Below, in pieces: positions 11,437 to 23,289 of a DNA stretch of 64,000 nt (its first letter is position 1; each line of letters opens with the position of its first letter). Position numbers and translations under genes: made by a program. The DNA is from Malaya genurostris (lineage: Eukaryota; Arthropoda; Insecta; Diptera; Culicidae): assembly GCF_030247185.1 (NCBI RefSeq), contig NC_080570.1, forward strand, positions 4,154,001-4,218,000, given 5' to 3'. Under the pieces are notes generated by a model. It was given only the letters and a program-made list of their open reading frames with translations, did no database searches and was not told the DNA's origin.

Positions 11437-11738
11437 GGTTCTTCGGCGATAGCAACACCAACGATAGCCCCGAAATTGTGACGAGCAAGTGTGGCACGAT
11501 GCAGCTACGCTACCGGCAACATCTGTTTAACAAACATGTTACGCGCGGACCTAAAGTCTACTGGCGCTGCTCGCAGCACCAGGTTTACAAGTGCAAAGCC
11601 CGCATCAAAACCAGTGAGCAGGAATTTTCGATTTGCAACGATCAGCACAATCACGAAATCATCGACGGTCCCCGGTCGTACGGGGCACTGAAACGTCTGA
11701 AGCAGAACTTGGCTAATTCTAAGGTTGGGAGAAAATGA
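11437..11738 (+). CDS. mod(mdg4): Cassette 11: FLYWCH 3'-terminal exon
   Basis: Acceptor TTCGTTACACTAG ends at 11436; 99 residues. The core is TSKCGTMQLRYRQHLF, VYWRC, KCKARI, HNH, with C-x7-C. The tail is short and basic and ends in VGRK. I see no AATAAA within about 100 bp. Confidence 0.8.
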
Positions 11739-12188
11739 ATCGCTACTCACTGTGTGCAATCGAAACCTGTTGTAGTACGTCGAGCCACTGAGTTTACACC
11801 CGTGACGATTTGTTTTTAAGATTTTATTTAAATTTTAGGTTCCGATTAGCGAGACAGTGCTCAAGGTGGGCGATTACAGTTTCATCAGGAACAAGAAATG
11901 ATTTAGCAGAATGTACTGATCGTGTACCCAAAACGGAAGTCCACAATGGTCCGCTACTCAAGCTACAATCACGAACCTTTCTTGCGACACCAAATAGATT
12001 TAATTTGAACAAAAATGCTCTTGTTTTTTGGAAGAAATTAAACGTAAATTTAAGCTCACAGTGATAGGTAAGATGATGACATCGGTCCTGAAGAAATAAT
12101 TTTATTTCAAAATTCCCTTGCATGTGTTTCTGAAATCCTTCCCAATCAGTTTTGGTAGTTCTACTAATTTGATAATTTTGCCTTTCAG
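11739..12188. other. Spacer without a recognised gene
   Basis: The short open frames on both strands here look random in composition. TGTAGTACG near 11773 is only a partial match to the recurrent spacer motif TCTAGTAC. Nothing else is supported. Confidence 0.5.
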
Positions 12189-12529
12189 TTACCGAGCCAA
12201 CGCCACCGGTGGGTTTCCAATCGCGCAACGTACCGGAGCTAGCTTTTCGAACATCACGACGCAAGGGCAGCCATCTGTTGGTGGTGAACGGAATCACATT
12301 CTTCCGCAATCGACAGCGTAGCAACAAGCAGTACTGGAAGTGCAACCAGTACTACAAATGCAAGTGTCCTTGCACGGTCATCGTCAACGAGCACAGTTCG
12401 CACATCACGATCAAATATGAACATAACCACGCACTGACCGTGATGGCCGCAAGTGGCAGTACCACCGGGTCCAATTCCAGTTCCAGTACAGCACCGCCTA
12501 AAGTTTATCAAAACAAACGAACAAAATAA
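12189..12529 (+). CDS. mod(mdg4): Cassette 12: FLYWCH 3'-terminal exon
   Basis: Acceptor TTTTGCCTTTCAG ends at 12188; 112 residues. The core is TSRRKGSHLLVVNGITFFRN, QYWKC, CKCPCTV, HNH. Extra cysteines (CKCPC) surround the second zinc ligand. A Ser/Gly/Thr-rich tail ends in basic NKRTK. AATAAA overlaps the stop codon region. Confidence 0.85.
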
Positions 12530-12649
12530 ATACATTTTTTTTCTGTGGTACAAACACTTTCGTTTCTAATTAATGATGCCATTGTTTTCTAGATGATATC
12601 GTTTTTTTTATGTAACGTGAACTAATGTACATTTCAAACCCTGTTTCAG

Positions 12650-12912
12650 AAATCTACTTCACCAAATCGAGTCGAGGGCGACCGGCAATCATCATCGACG
12701 GTGTCAAGTATCTGTTCATGTCGGAGAATCACAAACGTGTCGTGTGGCGGTGCTCCTCGATGGCAACCAGTAAACTGAAGTGCCCGGCACGGATATTGCA
12801 GTACAAAAATCCGGAACGGTTCGTCATTCATCGGGAGAAACATGTGCACGCACCGCTCAAGCGACACAAAGTAGCTTTCATTCCACGGGATATACTGATT
12901 TTACCGGAGTGA
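12650..12912 (+). CDS. mod(mdg4): Cassette 13: FLYWCH 3'-terminal exon
   Basis: Acceptor ACCCTGTTTCAG ends at 12649; 86 residues. The finger begins almost at once: FTKSSRGRPAIIIDGVKYLF, VVWRC, KCPARI, HVH, with C-x9-C. The tail is only about 20 residues. AATAAA lies some 30 bp beyond the stop. Confidence 0.85.
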
Positions 12913-13044
12913 GATGCGTTTAGAATAAGGATGGCCAACAAAAATAAAACGTTTCGATTCTAGCACTTCCTTGTGTTTCATTCATTCGTCATCGTGAGGC
13001 GTGTTCAAGTGATAGATTTCACTAACCGTTTGCTTTCTTTCTAG

Positions 13045-13391
13045 AATACAAAATTATCAACAGCACCGGCAGTGTGCTAAACTACCGGAACAGTCAGAAG
13101 GGGCGACTTCAGCTATCTTGCGACGGGTTCTACTACGTGAAAGAGAAAACCGTCAAACAGAAGGAGTACTGGCGATGTATCTATTACACCACCAAGATCA
13201 AATGTCACGGCCGGTTACATACCATCAATGGGGAAATTTTGCATACCACTCCGCACAATCATCACGCTGGCCTTTACAAACGGGCTGACTACAGTCGGCT
13301 GTCGGAGATCCTGATTAAGTCATCCGAGGATGAACAAAAATCGAATACGATTGTAATCGAATCCATAGCTAAAATTAAACGAACTGAATAA
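13045..13391 (+). CDS. mod(mdg4): Cassette 14: FLYWCH 3'-terminal exon
   Basis: Acceptor TTTCTTTCTAG ends at 13044; 114 residues. The core is RNSQKGRLQLSCDGFYYVK, EYWRC, KCHGRL, HNHH with C-x8-C. The tail is a Lys/Glu-rich segment that may be helical. AATAAA overlaps the TAA stop. Confidence 0.85.
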
Positions 13392-13495
13392 ACTGTAACG
13401 AAAGTTATTTGAAAAATAAAAAAACAGTCATTTCGACAGCGAACAATCGGAAGCTTCTAACGTCGAGCTGATAACCGTACACTTTCTATTTCTAG

Positions 13496-13827
13496 GAACT
13501 GCCGCCGCTACGGTGACAATGATCGAATCCCTGGACGAGCCGTCAATTCAGTTTACGAAAACTCAACGGGGTCGGATCATGCTGATCTACGATGGCTACA
13601 AATATGTGGAAAATCGGCAGAGCAACAAAAACGTATTCTGGCGGTGTTCGAAGTATGTCAAGTTCGGCTGTCGAGCTACGTGTGTCACATCGAAAAATCC
13701 CGCCGACTATCCGATTCGTTTGGCCGGTAGTGCACACTCACACGGACCCGAAAAGATCTACCAGAATGAAAAGGTTGCTTCCCTGTCCGAGCAGGAGATC
13801 AATTACCGGATCACTCGCATGCGTTGA
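13496..13827 (+). CDS. mod(mdg4): Cassette 15: FLYWCH 3'-terminal exon
   Basis: Acceptor CTATTTCTAG ends at 13495; 109 residues. The core is FTKTQRGRIMLIYDGYKYV, VFWRC, GCRATC, HSH, with C-x7-C. AATAAA lies about 25 bp after the stop. In another frame, an open reading frame runs from inside this exon into cassette 16; that is a coincidence of frames, not a fusion. Confidence 0.85.
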
Positions 13828-13964
13828 TAAAAAAAAACAAGATGATGGAATCAATAAAACAACTTTTCCAATTGCATTTGTTTCGTTATCATCGAAATCT
13901 ACTCCAGGCCTGCTATGTGTCCTACACTTTTACTTGACACTAACGCTTTGCTTTTCCATTGTAG

Positions 13965-14266
13965 GTTGCTACGTGAAACGAATGATCGGTAAGTTTGACA
14001 TACCGAGAGTCGAGATGGAGGTGGCGGTATTTGGCCGGTCGCAACGGGGCGCCAAGAAGCTAATGTACAACGGATACGAGTACGTCAAGGATCGGGATTT
14101 CACCGATTCGACCAACTGGCGCTGTTCGCTGTTCAAACGACGCAAATGTCGGGCCCGGGCCATCACTAAAGACATCCGCGGGATCACCTACGTGCGACTC
14201 ACCAACGGTAGCCACTGTCACGAGGTTCGAGAGTACCGAAAGTCACAGGTGGAGTTTCTAAAGTAA
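13965..14266 (+). CDS. mod(mdg4): Cassette 16: FLYWCH 3'-terminal exon
   Basis: Acceptor TTTTCCATTGTAG ends at 13964; 99 residues. The core is GRSQRGAKKLMYNGYEYVK, NWRCSLF, KCRARAIT, HCH. The CSLF...CRARAIT signature links it to cassettes 17-22, which lie beyond a 4.7-kb repeat interval, so that interval probably grew or inserted inside a duplicated block. Confidence 0.85.
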
Positions 14267-15409
14267 GCGGGCATATTTCTAGTGCTGTCACTACTCGGCC
14301 TAGGTCTTTTATTTTCGTGCAATTTCAACTTTTTGTCTAAGCAATTTTGAATTGAATAACTCTTGATGATTACAATGATTGAAGTCACGTGACTACTGCA
14401 GTTATTTTCACAATCACTTTTCCGATAGATTGCTGGGTGACAAAATGGGTACCGAAACTTTTCATTTCTAAGGGAGAACTAAAAAATGACGGCAGTTGTC
14501 ACGTTAAACAGACAAAATCACGCTACTGGCTGAACAAAATTTTTCATTTTATTGAGAGTATGGTACACTCAATTTTTTTTACGCATAAAAATTCGCGGTA
14601 AAAAAAAAACAAATAACTTTTAAAATTCGCCTAAAAACCGCAAAACAGTACAAAAATTTCACTATTCTTTACGCTTCGTGTTCGACTCGTCAGTGCAGAG
14701 CAGTTCAAATTGAATTGCCTTATGCAAAAACTATAACTATTTGCGAAACACTTTTTTATATTGCGCCGAAGCGCAATGTCTTATCTGATGTCCCGAAAGA
14801 AACGAATAGGCGACTGAACCGGCCTCTATAGCAAAAATTTTATGTTTGTCCCTCATACAGAAAGGTTCTGCGATCATCCGATTTTTAAACAGAGGACCGG
14901 GGGGACAAGACCAGATTTCGACGCTTTTTGTGTTTCTTAGACAAAGGTAACCGCATAACTTTGAAAACTCGCATAAAAAAAACCGCACAATTTTGATTGT
15001 TCGCATAAAAAACCGCGTAAAATGCACGAAGCGTGGAGGTCCAAGTTTTTGTCTAAGTCAACTCTAACACCGAAAATTGTTCTTTTTTTTCGAGATTACT
15101 CCAGCAAAAAAAAACTTCAGTGTAAGTGTATTAACTTTTTTTCTAAAATGGCTTATAGATTCAAATCAAAGGTCTTTTAATTCAATAAATAGTAATTTTA
15201 ATTTCCAATCCGATTTACGGTTCCGGAATTACAGGGTAGTTTGTTCCAAACAAATAAAAATCACCAATATTTTGTATTTCGGTCGAATCGGAATATTTCG
15301 ATCCAATGTAAAAATTTACATTTTGTAATTCGATCGAGTAACTAACTTTACTTTTAACTCAAGTTGTTTTTTATGCGATTTTAAGGTGAATTTTCAAAGT
15401 TAAACGGTT

Positions 15410-15940
15410 TTTGCCTTTCTCACAAAGAAAGCAATAACTGTGAAACTGACTCAAGACTTCCGTTTGTTTTTCCCTTTCTCTATAGAAAGGTATTAGAATT
15501 GCTGGAAAACCCGACTTTTGAACGGAGCCTCGGAGACCCATAGTGTTATATACCATTCGACTCAGCTCGACGAGATCGGAAAATGTCTGTGTGTGTGCAC
15601 TTTTCGAAGATATTTATACGCGCTCAATTTTCTCAGAGATGACAAACCTATGCTCGTTTGAAAGCTACTGTCGGGCCATTGATCAAGTTCAAAGATCAAA
15701 TGGCTGTGACTTTTGATTCCGGAGCTATTATGGTATAAGTGACGTAACCGACAAAACACGTCGTTTTTCACCGCTCTAATGTGTATGAGGGTGCCAATAT
15801 TTTGGGATCACTTCTGATTTCGTAAAGCGCTATTGTTCAAAAGTTTAAGCACCTCGGAAAAAGTCCTCATGAAAAATTTGAGCCAAATCGGACATGGGTA
15901 AGGGGTCCTACCCAGCGGTTAAAGTTTGAAAATTGTCGAT
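15410..15940. repeat. Dispersed repeat with ATATACCATTCGACTCAG
   Basis: The stretch contains GCCTTTCTC...AGAAAGGTAT arms, then TATATACCATTCGACTCAGC and AAATGTCTGTGTGTGTG. I recall this combination as very common in culicine mosquito DNA. That identification is from memory and would need a repeat-library search. Confidence 0.5.
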
Positions 15941-17099
15941 CTTAAAAAAGCACCAGTACATGAAATTTCCGAAATCGAGAGTACATGAAATTTCCGAAAT
16001 CGAAATTTTTTTTTTGATGTCAAAAATCTTAAAATTGCACGAAACGTCGAGATTTAGTGTTATCTAAAAAAGTGACTTTCTGGGACTTAGGAAAATTTTT
16101 ATATATGATATTTTGATAGTCCCACAAAGTCGATTTAAAAAAAAAATTCTAGGAGACACGTTCTAATACTTTTGGTATCAAATTTTTTTTTTTTTCGATT
16201 TCGAAACTTTCATGAACAATTTTGAATCTGAAGGCTCTCACGTACCAAGTGAGTGAGAGCAGCTGTATTAAACTGGAAGCTGATATCAGTATTGAATTCT
16301 ACTCAGTGCTGTAAAACTTCATTCAATTCAATTGAAACTGATTGTGGAACACATTGACGATCTCTCTAATGCAGTAAACTTCACTCTCTGACACACACAA
16401 TGTTTGCTGACGGCCCGAACGGGCAGCATTCAATTCATCACTCGTTTCTCTTCAATCGAGGCTCAGTTTAACCACCGTCAGTTGATCTCTTGAAATGACA
16501 AGATATCTCTTTCAATAGTGTGAGAGCGGCCTTCAAATGAGGTTCATGTAAACATTCGAATTGGTTCAAGATAATAGATGAAAGACTAATCAGATAGTTC
16601 AGTTTTCATTTTTAATACTTTACTCCATTTATAATTCTATTCGTTCGAATCTGCTTACTACCAAGAGCGAAGACAATGAAGCAGCTATACTACTTGGCAC
16701 TTGAAACTGAGCAAGCAAAACTTCAAATGACTAGGTACGATTATTCAACTGACGATGAATTCTGGGAGCTTCACTTGAAAATGGCAGCAAAAGTCAAATG
16801 AATTAGTAGGGATACGCTGACGGTTAGCGGCCATAAATTTCATTTTCATCTTATATTATTTGATTGAAAATGAAATTTTACCGCACTGATTCTATTTATG
16901 GGACCCTAGCACAGGCTGGTGGACAGCACCGTCGGCACAGCCAAATGCTTTATAGAATTTCTCTAAATTCCCCTAACCCAAAGATGTTCCTGAAAATAAA
17001 TCACTTAGATACAAGGATAATAAATACTATTTTTGTCGAAGAACACAAAATCTTTCGTCTCAAATAATTCAAAAAGATTTTAAGCTGGAGCATTCGCAG

Positions 17100-17660
17100 T
17101 TTTTGAGGCGGATTTCCGAAATTGCGCGGATTTAAGAAGTTACCTGGATTTCCACAGCAACTTAGATTTTTTTCAAGCGGATTTCAGAAGTTACGCGGAT
17201 TTCCGTAGTTTTTTACGAGAAATCCCGAAGTTGCGTTGATTTCCGAAGTTACGCAGAATTCCGAAGTTGCGCGGATTTCCGAAGCTACTCGGATTTTTTA
17301 ATCAGATCTCAGAAGCTATGCGGAAATTTTTACGCGGATTTCTGAACTTTAGTGGTTTTTTCCACACGGATTTCCGAGGTTTCTCAGTTTTGTTATGTAG
17401 ATTTCCAAAGATACGCAGTTATTTCAAACGGATTTTCGAATTTAGGCGGGATTCCGAAATTACTCGGGTTTTTTAAGCGGAATTCAGAAGTTACGTGAAT
17501 CTCCGTAGATTTTTACGAGGAATTCCGATTTTTATGCAGAATTCCAAAATTGCGAGGATTACCGAAGCTAGCTGAATTTTTTAATCAGATTTCTGACGTT
17601 ACGCAGTATTTTTTTTAAATGGATTCCCGAAGTATCGCAGATTTTTCAAGCGGATTACTG
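17100..17660. repeat. Short-period tandem repeat (GCGGATTTCCGAAGTTA)
   Basis: A roughly 20-30-bp unit with variants of CGGATTTCCGAAGTTACG recurs many times with substitutions and T-rich interruptions. No coding potential. Confidence 0.75.
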
Positions 17661-18986
17661 AACTTTAGCCCCGGGCGCAACCATTTTTGGGGGGCGGCAA
17701 AGTAATCCTTGGGACCTTTTTTTTCGCCCAAGTCAGCTTTCCGGAGATGGAGTTCAGCTATGTTATTTTTGCTCACTAAACCAACGATGGGGGCGGTAAA
17801 TCTCTTATTTTGACCCGGGCGTCAAATTTCCTCGACACGTCGTTTTTTCATGCAAATTTTTCGAAGTTGTAACGTCGAATTCTGGTTCCATCTAGAAAAA
17901 ACATTTTTTAGATCGACTCTATCAAACATAGATTATCGAAATCGATTTTTTTGTCTTGATGTCAGATGCCTTAAAAATGCATGTAACGTCGAGATCAGTC
18001 GTAAGTTCTTTAAAACATTCTGTCCCGGAGTCGATGAAAAAATCGAGATTTCGAGATGACACCAGATTTTGACGTTTCAGGCTCTTCTAAGACATCTGCC
18101 ATCAAAACAAAAATTGATTTGGACATTTAAAAAAAATTGATCTCAAAGTCGATTTGTTTGTTAAAAAATTGTTTCGACGTTTCATACATTACTAAAACAT
18201 CTAGCATAGAAAAAGAGATCAATTTTGACATTCTCAAACATTTTTTGTTGTTTTTTTTATTCGATTTTTTTAGACTGATCCAGATCTCGATTCATGTAGA
18301 AATGCATCCGACATAAAAAATCGACTTTGGAAATTTCAGAAATTTTCTGTCCGGGCCTATTTTTTTACATTTTTTGTGTCGGGATACGACTTACTTTACT
18401 AAGGGGAACCTTTTCAAAATTTACCCTGTACAAGAATAGGTAGAACTTAATCGGGAATATCTCCTATAACGCATTCTGCAATTTATCGTATATTTTTCAG
18501 TAGTATCAAGATATCCAAAAGTACCCTTCGTTAATAAGCGTCGATAAACATGGAAAAACGTTAAGGAAATACCATGGCAACATAACATGTTTGGGAGAAA
18601 GTGGACATATTCAGTAAGAATTCTTATATTACTGTTTTATATTAGGAACCACTGCTGAGTAGGAAGTGAAATTTCTCAATTTCATATACGCCATAACTTG
18701 AGGTTATTTGTTTGTTTATAACAAGCATTACCATAGTTACGACGCATGTTGCGATCAAAGTCTTGTCGAGGGGTCCTATCTAGATAATACATAAAATAAA
18801 TCACAGACCACTCTATCTTGAGTTGCTATTTGCCAGCATTATAAATCGTCAGTCTGTTTAGATATAGCTCTGTAACTGGAAATATACAAACATGAAAACA
18901 TTATTGTAGAACTTTTCTTTTTCCTCGTGCGGTCATTTCGTAGTTCCATAAACTAATCAATAACCTAATTTCTTTTTTTGTTCCAG

Positions 18987-19252
18987 GTATGAATATATTC
19001 CGAAAAGCTAATTTTGGCTTTACCCAGCGAGGCTACCAGATGTTGCTACACGAAGGATACGGATTTATACGGGATCGCCAATCGGCTAGAAGCTGCAACT
19101 GGAAATGTTCGTTATTTCGTAGATTGAAATGTCGTGCTCGGGCAATCACGCGAACCGTGAATGGAATTGAAATGATGAAAATAACGAATGCCATCCACAC
19201 ACACGATTTCACTGAGTACAATCGCTACGTTACAGAGTTTCTTTACAAATAA
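18987..19252 (+). CDS. mod(mdg4): Cassette 17: FLYWCH 3'-terminal exon
   Basis: Acceptor TTTTTGTTCCAG ends at 18986; 87 residues. The core is FGFTQRGYQMLLHEGYGFIR, NWKCSLF, KCRARAIT, HTH. It is very similar to cassettes 18 and 19, so the three are a recent tandem triplication. AATAAA overlaps the stop. Confidence 0.88.
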
Positions 19253-19377
19253 AACCAGTAGCTTCCAGTTTGATCCCAATATTGTTGCTAATTTCGCAGA
19301 CGAAAAAAATCCCTTATTTTGGGCACGACGTATGATCGTTTTTTTTTACTGAACGGCTGTTCTTTTTTGTATTGCAG

Positions 19378-19646
19378 GCGAAAATTACTATCAACGAGCG
19401 AGATTTGGTCGAACACAACGGGGCCGTCAGATGCTGCTGTACAACAGGTTCGCCTTCACCCGAGAAAATCAGACCGCTAGCAGTAGTACCTGGAAATGTT
19501 CTCTGTTTCGTCGCATGAAGTGTCGTGCCAGAGCCATCACCAGAACCCTTAACGGGCGAGTGATGGTCAAAATTACCCAACCGGCTCATACCCACAATCA
19601 CACCGATTACAGCCGTTACGTGACGACGGGTCGTAATTGCGAATAA
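19378..19646 (+). CDS. mod(mdg4): Cassette 18: FLYWCH 3'-terminal exon
   Basis: Acceptor TTTGTATTGCAG ends at 19377, only 125 bp after the stop of cassette 17; 88 residues. The core is FGRTQRGRQMLLYNRFAF, TWKCSLF, KCRARAIT, HTH. The tail keeps the Y-[NS]-RYVT segment of cassette 17. AATAAA overlaps the stop. Confidence 0.88.
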
Positions 19647-19761
19647 AAGACTATTTGAGAATTCGAACAGTTTGTGTTTTAATCAAGCGGACTTAGCTTC
19701 CGTCTACATTTCAGTCGGTGGCCATTACTAAAATGAGTGTTACATTTTTTTGTTGTTTTAG

Positions 19762-20030
19762 AATCATACACATCGGCATTTTTCGGCGTTACACGTCGTG
19801 GATTCCAGATGCTGCTGCACGAGGGTTTCGGTTATGTGCGCGAAAAGCAGAAGCAAAACACTACCAACTGGAAGTGTTCACTGCATTCCAAGTTTCGCTG
19901 TAAGGCACGAGCGGTGACGAAAGAAATCGACGGACATCATTACGTCCGGATAACCTGCAACCGGCACACGCATTCGCCGCGCACTAGCTTTAACGAAAAG
20001 ATGCATCAATGGAAACGGGGATCCCCGTAA
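19762..20030 (+). CDS. mod(mdg4): Cassette 19: FLYWCH 3'-terminal exon
   Basis: Acceptor TTGTTGTTTTAG ends at 19761; 88 residues. The core is FGVTRRGFQMLLHEGFGYVR, NWKCSLH, RCKARAVT, HTH. It is the third member of the local triplication. The tail has diverged and is basic. AATAAA lies about 65 bp downstream. Confidence 0.88.
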
Positions 20031-20203
20031 TCAATCGTACCGTGCATGGTTGGATGGATACAGATTTTATTATACTCGATACGAGCTACAATTGAATAAA
20101 ACTTTGACAAAGCAATTTTATTTTTCTTCCTGTACAATCGTAATTCGAGTCCCCGAACATTTTAACTGATGTTTGTTTTTCTCATTTTCGTTTTCTGTTG
20201 TAG

Positions 20204-20532
20204 AGGACAAGCATGGCTTCAGCGAGCGGGCGTACTACGAGTACTCTTCCCGAGGAACGCAGTGCCTGGTGTACGATGGGTACTACTTTAGCAAGAATAA
20301 AACCAACGACGGTGGAGTGCGGGTTAACTGGAAGTGTCGCTACTATCAGCGGCTCAAGTGTCGGGCCCGTGCCCTCACGAAAACCATCAACGGGAACGAC
20401 TACGTCAAGGTGTCGAATGCCGAGCATTCGCACATCCGTGAGGTCGAAGGCCGTGGTGCCCGCAGGAGACGCAAAAAAATTGCAAACCGACTGGCATACG
20501 AACTGAAGCAGAGAGGCGCACACCCTCAGTGA
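20204..20532 (+). CDS. mod(mdg4): Cassette 20: FLYWCH 3'-terminal exon
   Basis: Acceptor TTTTCTGTTGTAG ends at 20203; 108 residues. The core is YSSRGTQCLVYDGYYFSKN, NWKC, KCRARALT, HSH, followed by a strongly basic run (GARRRRKK) that could be a nuclear localisation or DNA-phosphate contact segment. AATAAA lies about 75 bp after the stop. Confidence 0.88.
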
Positions 20533-20723
20533 TAGATTGTGCTTTGTTTTACGTGTTTTCATTGAATTGCAAAACCTCTACCGAAGCTTTATCGAGTTCC
20601 AAACTGTTCAAATAAAATATTACTAGAAGAGAAATTTTGCTAGTTGAAGTATATTCTATTCGGTGTCTGGAGCTGGAATCATGGAGATTGTTTTTACTAA
20701 CACTAGCGTTTTCGATATTTCAG

Positions 20724-21076
20724 AAAGCGACGAAAAACCATCCGATCTCGATTTGGCAGAATTCGGTTCAACCCAGCGTGGTCGGCCACTACTGGTGCAT
20801 CGAAAGTACACGTACATTCGGAACGGAGAATTCGGTGGGACCATCAACTGGCGCTGTTCGTCCTACCGGAACCAGAAGTGCAAAGCGAAAGCAATCACGG
20901 TGAAACACAACGGCAAAGAGTACGTGAAACTGTCGTATCCGGTGCACAGTCACGATCCAAAAGGCAGTGACGGTCCCGGTTGCGGCCGGAAGAGGATTGC
21001 CGAGGAAAGTGCGAGATACCTTCGTACCGATGCCGTCGACGTTGCTGATGATGATGATGACTTGTTTTTATCTTGA
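20724..21076 (+). CDS. mod(mdg4): Cassette 21: FLYWCH with acidic C-terminus
   Basis: Acceptor TCGATATTTCAG ends at 20723; 116 residues. The core is FGSTQRGRPLLVHRKYTYIR, NWRC, KCKAKAIT, HSH. The tail ends in a polyaspartate run (VADDDDD) before LFLS. In Drosophila Mod(mdg4)67.2 an acidic C-terminal region contacts Su(Hw); whether this one does is unknown. An ATTAAA overlaps the stop region. Confidence 0.88.
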
Positions 21077-21200
21077 TTAAAGTTTATGGATTAGAACCGA
21101 TTAGAAGCAAACGTTGTTTTATTCGTGAATTTGCTGGGTTTTTGGCCACATCGGGCTAGTTTTACATCATCTGCTCACGCTCACTTTTTTCGTCCAACAG

Positions 21201-21460
21201 GTAATATCATCTATGTGCTGTCGAAACGTGGTACCAAGCATCTGTTTTATGATGGCAATACCTACACACCGAACGAGCGTCCATATCCGGGGCAACGTAC
21301 TAGAACGTGGAAGTGTACGCTCTACTATCGACTGAAATGTCGAGCTCGGATTGTGACCAGTGAAACGTACGGATTACCGAAACTGCGCGTGGTAGTTGCG
21401 GACCATACGCACGACAAACTGTTTCCACATCTGAGCGAAAAATTCCACAGTCTTTTCTAA
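21201..21460 (+). CDS. mod(mdg4): Cassette 22: FLYWCH 3'-terminal exon
   Basis: Acceptor TTTCGTCCAACAG ends at 21200; 85 residues. The core is LSKRGTKHLFYDGNTYTPN, TWKC, KCRARI, HTH. A proline/glycine insertion (RPYPGQ) lies between the Y strand and the WKC. AATAAA is about 90 bp downstream. Confidence 0.88.
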
Positions 21461-21665
21461 GGCGAGGTCAGCCTCAGCCCATTGCAATCTAGTCCCGCAA
21501 TCAGATCTCATCTTTTTATTCGGCCGTAGTATTTAATTAGCTAATTCGAAATAAATTTGTGTGTGACCATAAAGAACCGTACAGTTTTTCCCTCTCATTA
21601 GAATATCTGTTGTTGCGATCCCTGTATGTTAACCAATCTAATCTAGTACGTTGTATAATTTACAG

Positions 21666-21928
21666 CTGAATTCGATCCCCTGGAGTACGGTTCAACCGAT
21701 CGGATTCGTTTCATACATATCAAGGGCAAGCATAAGACGGTGACCAAGATCTACCACCACGGTTACTCGTACTGTCGCAGCAAACGGGGTCCCCACCAAT
21801 CCTACTGGATCTGCGATCGTTCTAAGCAGGATAACTGCCGTGCCAAAATGACCGTGTTCGACGAGCAGCGTATCTACAAAGTTACCAATTCAGTTCACAC
21901 CCATCTGCCGATACTACGCAGATTCTAA
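21666..21928 (+). CDS. mod(mdg4): Cassette 23: FLYWCH 3'-terminal exon
   Basis: Acceptor TATAATTTACAG ends at 21665; 86 residues. The core is IKGKHKTVTKIYHHGYSYC, SYWICD, NCRAKM, HTH. The RG pair before the finger is replaced by KGK. A TCTAGTAC motif ends only 16 bp before the acceptor, inside the expected polypyrimidine/branch region. AATAAA follows the stop by about 10 bp. Confidence 0.85.
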
Positions 21929-22080
21929 ATGTTCCTCAAATAAAGTCGCCATGTCTCTCCTCCGATGGGACGTAGCTTAATCTAAAAATTTGTGTTTGCA
22001 TGTATTCTCGTTGGACGTGTTGGACCGCATATTGTTTGAAATCCGTTCTAACGTTTCTTTTCTTTTCATTGCTCTTTCAG

Positions 22081-22394
22081 CTACGCTCATAAAAGATGAA
22101 GATCTGTATCAGTTCGACACGATAACGGAACAATATCTGGTCAAGGTACAACAGGAGATACAGATTTCAACGGTGCTGGGACAACGGGGCAAAGTAAAAC
22201 TACTGATCGAAGGCTACACGTTTATAGTGAACAAGAAAAGTAAAGGCAAACTGTACTGGGGCTGTGCCAAGGCCGTCCCGTTCCGATGCCGTGCCCGACT
22301 GATAACGGATGATGAAAATTTTTGTGATGTCACATTCAAAAATCTCGTTCACAATCACCATCCGGATGAACTCAAACCCCGTTGGACAACGTAG
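22081..22394 (+). CDS. mod(mdg4): Cassette 24: FLYWCH 3'-terminal exon
   Basis: Acceptor TTGCTCTTTCAG ends at 22080; 103 residues. A leader of about 35 residues precedes VLGQRGKVKLLIEGYTF, LYWGC, RCRARL, HNHH. The position after the tryptophan is glycine. The exon ends within 10 residues of the last histidine. AATAAA is about 10 bp beyond the stop. Confidence 0.87.
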
Positions 22395-22520
22395 TAAAAA
22401 ATGAAAATAAATCTTAATTGTGAAATTTTAACTGCTAGTTTTGAATCGATGCGCACTACGAACTCAGTGATGATGTGTGATACTGCACTTCCCACACTAA
22501 CCGGCTTTCGTTAATTGCAG

Positions 22521-22870
22521 ACAAAAAACCACGCCTTACGGGGGTGCTTATCATGAACGAGTGGACCTTCACGGCGGGCCAGCGTGGTAAACCGAAGCTG
22601 GTGGTCGAGGACAATTCCTTCTTCCGGACCAAGGGTGACACGCAGCGATCGTACTGGTCCTGTTCGTCGTACAAGTCGAAGAAATGCAAGTGCAAACTGG
22701 TCACCCATCGGGACAGTCTGGTGCTGAAGTACACCTACAAGAGCCACTCCCATCCGAACGAGTTCCAGGATATGTCGAAGGTTGTGAAAATTTCGGCCGA
22801 CATGAACGAGTTCTACGAGAAGCCTACCGCTGGAATCAAGCAGGAGATAAAACATGAAGCGAACTATTAG
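22521..22870 (+). CDS. mod(mdg4): Cassette 25: FLYWCH with SUMO-site-like tail
   Basis: Acceptor GTTAATTGCAG ends at 22520; 115 residues. The core is TAGQRGKPKLVVEDNSFFR, SYWSC, KCKCKL, HSH. The last dozen residues hold two consecutive matches to the sumoylation consensus (IKQE and IKHE). Mod(mdg4) is known to be SUMO-modified in Drosophila. No clear AATAAA. Confidence 0.85.
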
Positions 22871-23038
22871 TGTGTTTTTCTTTTATGTTTCTGCAGCTTT
22901 TACAGCACTGTTAGTTTGGGTTTCAGATAAAATTAGTCGATGGAGCAAAACTAACACCGTGTTGTTTTCTTTTGTGGCAGCGAGTTCCCGTTTGCTCGAT
23001 TATTTGACTTCTACTAATTCGGTTGTATTTTATTTCAG

Positions 23039-23289
23039 GCACGCTCAAATGTATGGGAAGTGATGTGACATATGGCGACGGAGATGTTTATTTCGTGCCG
23101 AGTCGACGCGGGAACCCAAAAATGATGATACATGGTTACACCTACGTTCGCAACAGCACCAAAGAAACCAAAACCTACTGGATGTGTACGGCCAGGAAAC
23201 TCAAATGTCGATCCAGAGCCATAACCTACAAGGGTACCAAACGAATCACCGTCAACCAGGAACACAATCATATGCCTTCGTTGAAGTAG
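23039..23289 (+). CDS. mod(mdg4): Cassette 26: FLYWCH 3'-terminal exon
   Basis: Acceptor TATTTTATTTCAG ends at 23038; 82 residues. The core is VPSRRGNPKMMIHGYTYVR, TYWMC, KCRSRAIT, HNH, with six residues between cysteines. There is almost no tail. No AATAAA is evident. It is the last cassette before a 3.6-kb repeat interval. Confidence 0.85.

Larger units (their letters stand above)
14267..18986. other. Gene-free repeat interval inside the array
   Basis: No coding exon is supported. The interval contains MITE-end fragments near 14.69 kb (GACTCGTCAGTGC), a dispersed repeat at 15.4-15.9 kb, GCATGAAACGT-family copies near 16.0 and 17.9 kb, and a short-period tandem repeat at 17.1-17.66 kb. The region 16.2-16.56 kb has several partial inverted segments I could not resolve. 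Confidence 0.65.

Noticed and set aside
13592..14266. Apparent 224-residue single protein
   Set aside because: The frame is a shadow in the first half and enters cassette 16 only through a read-through of the spacer, its pyrimidine tract and the acceptor. The real exon starts at 13965.
22854..23063. Open frame bridging cassettes 25 and 26
   Set aside because: It overlaps the stop of cassette 25 in another frame, has no FLYWCH residues and crosses the acceptor at 23038.
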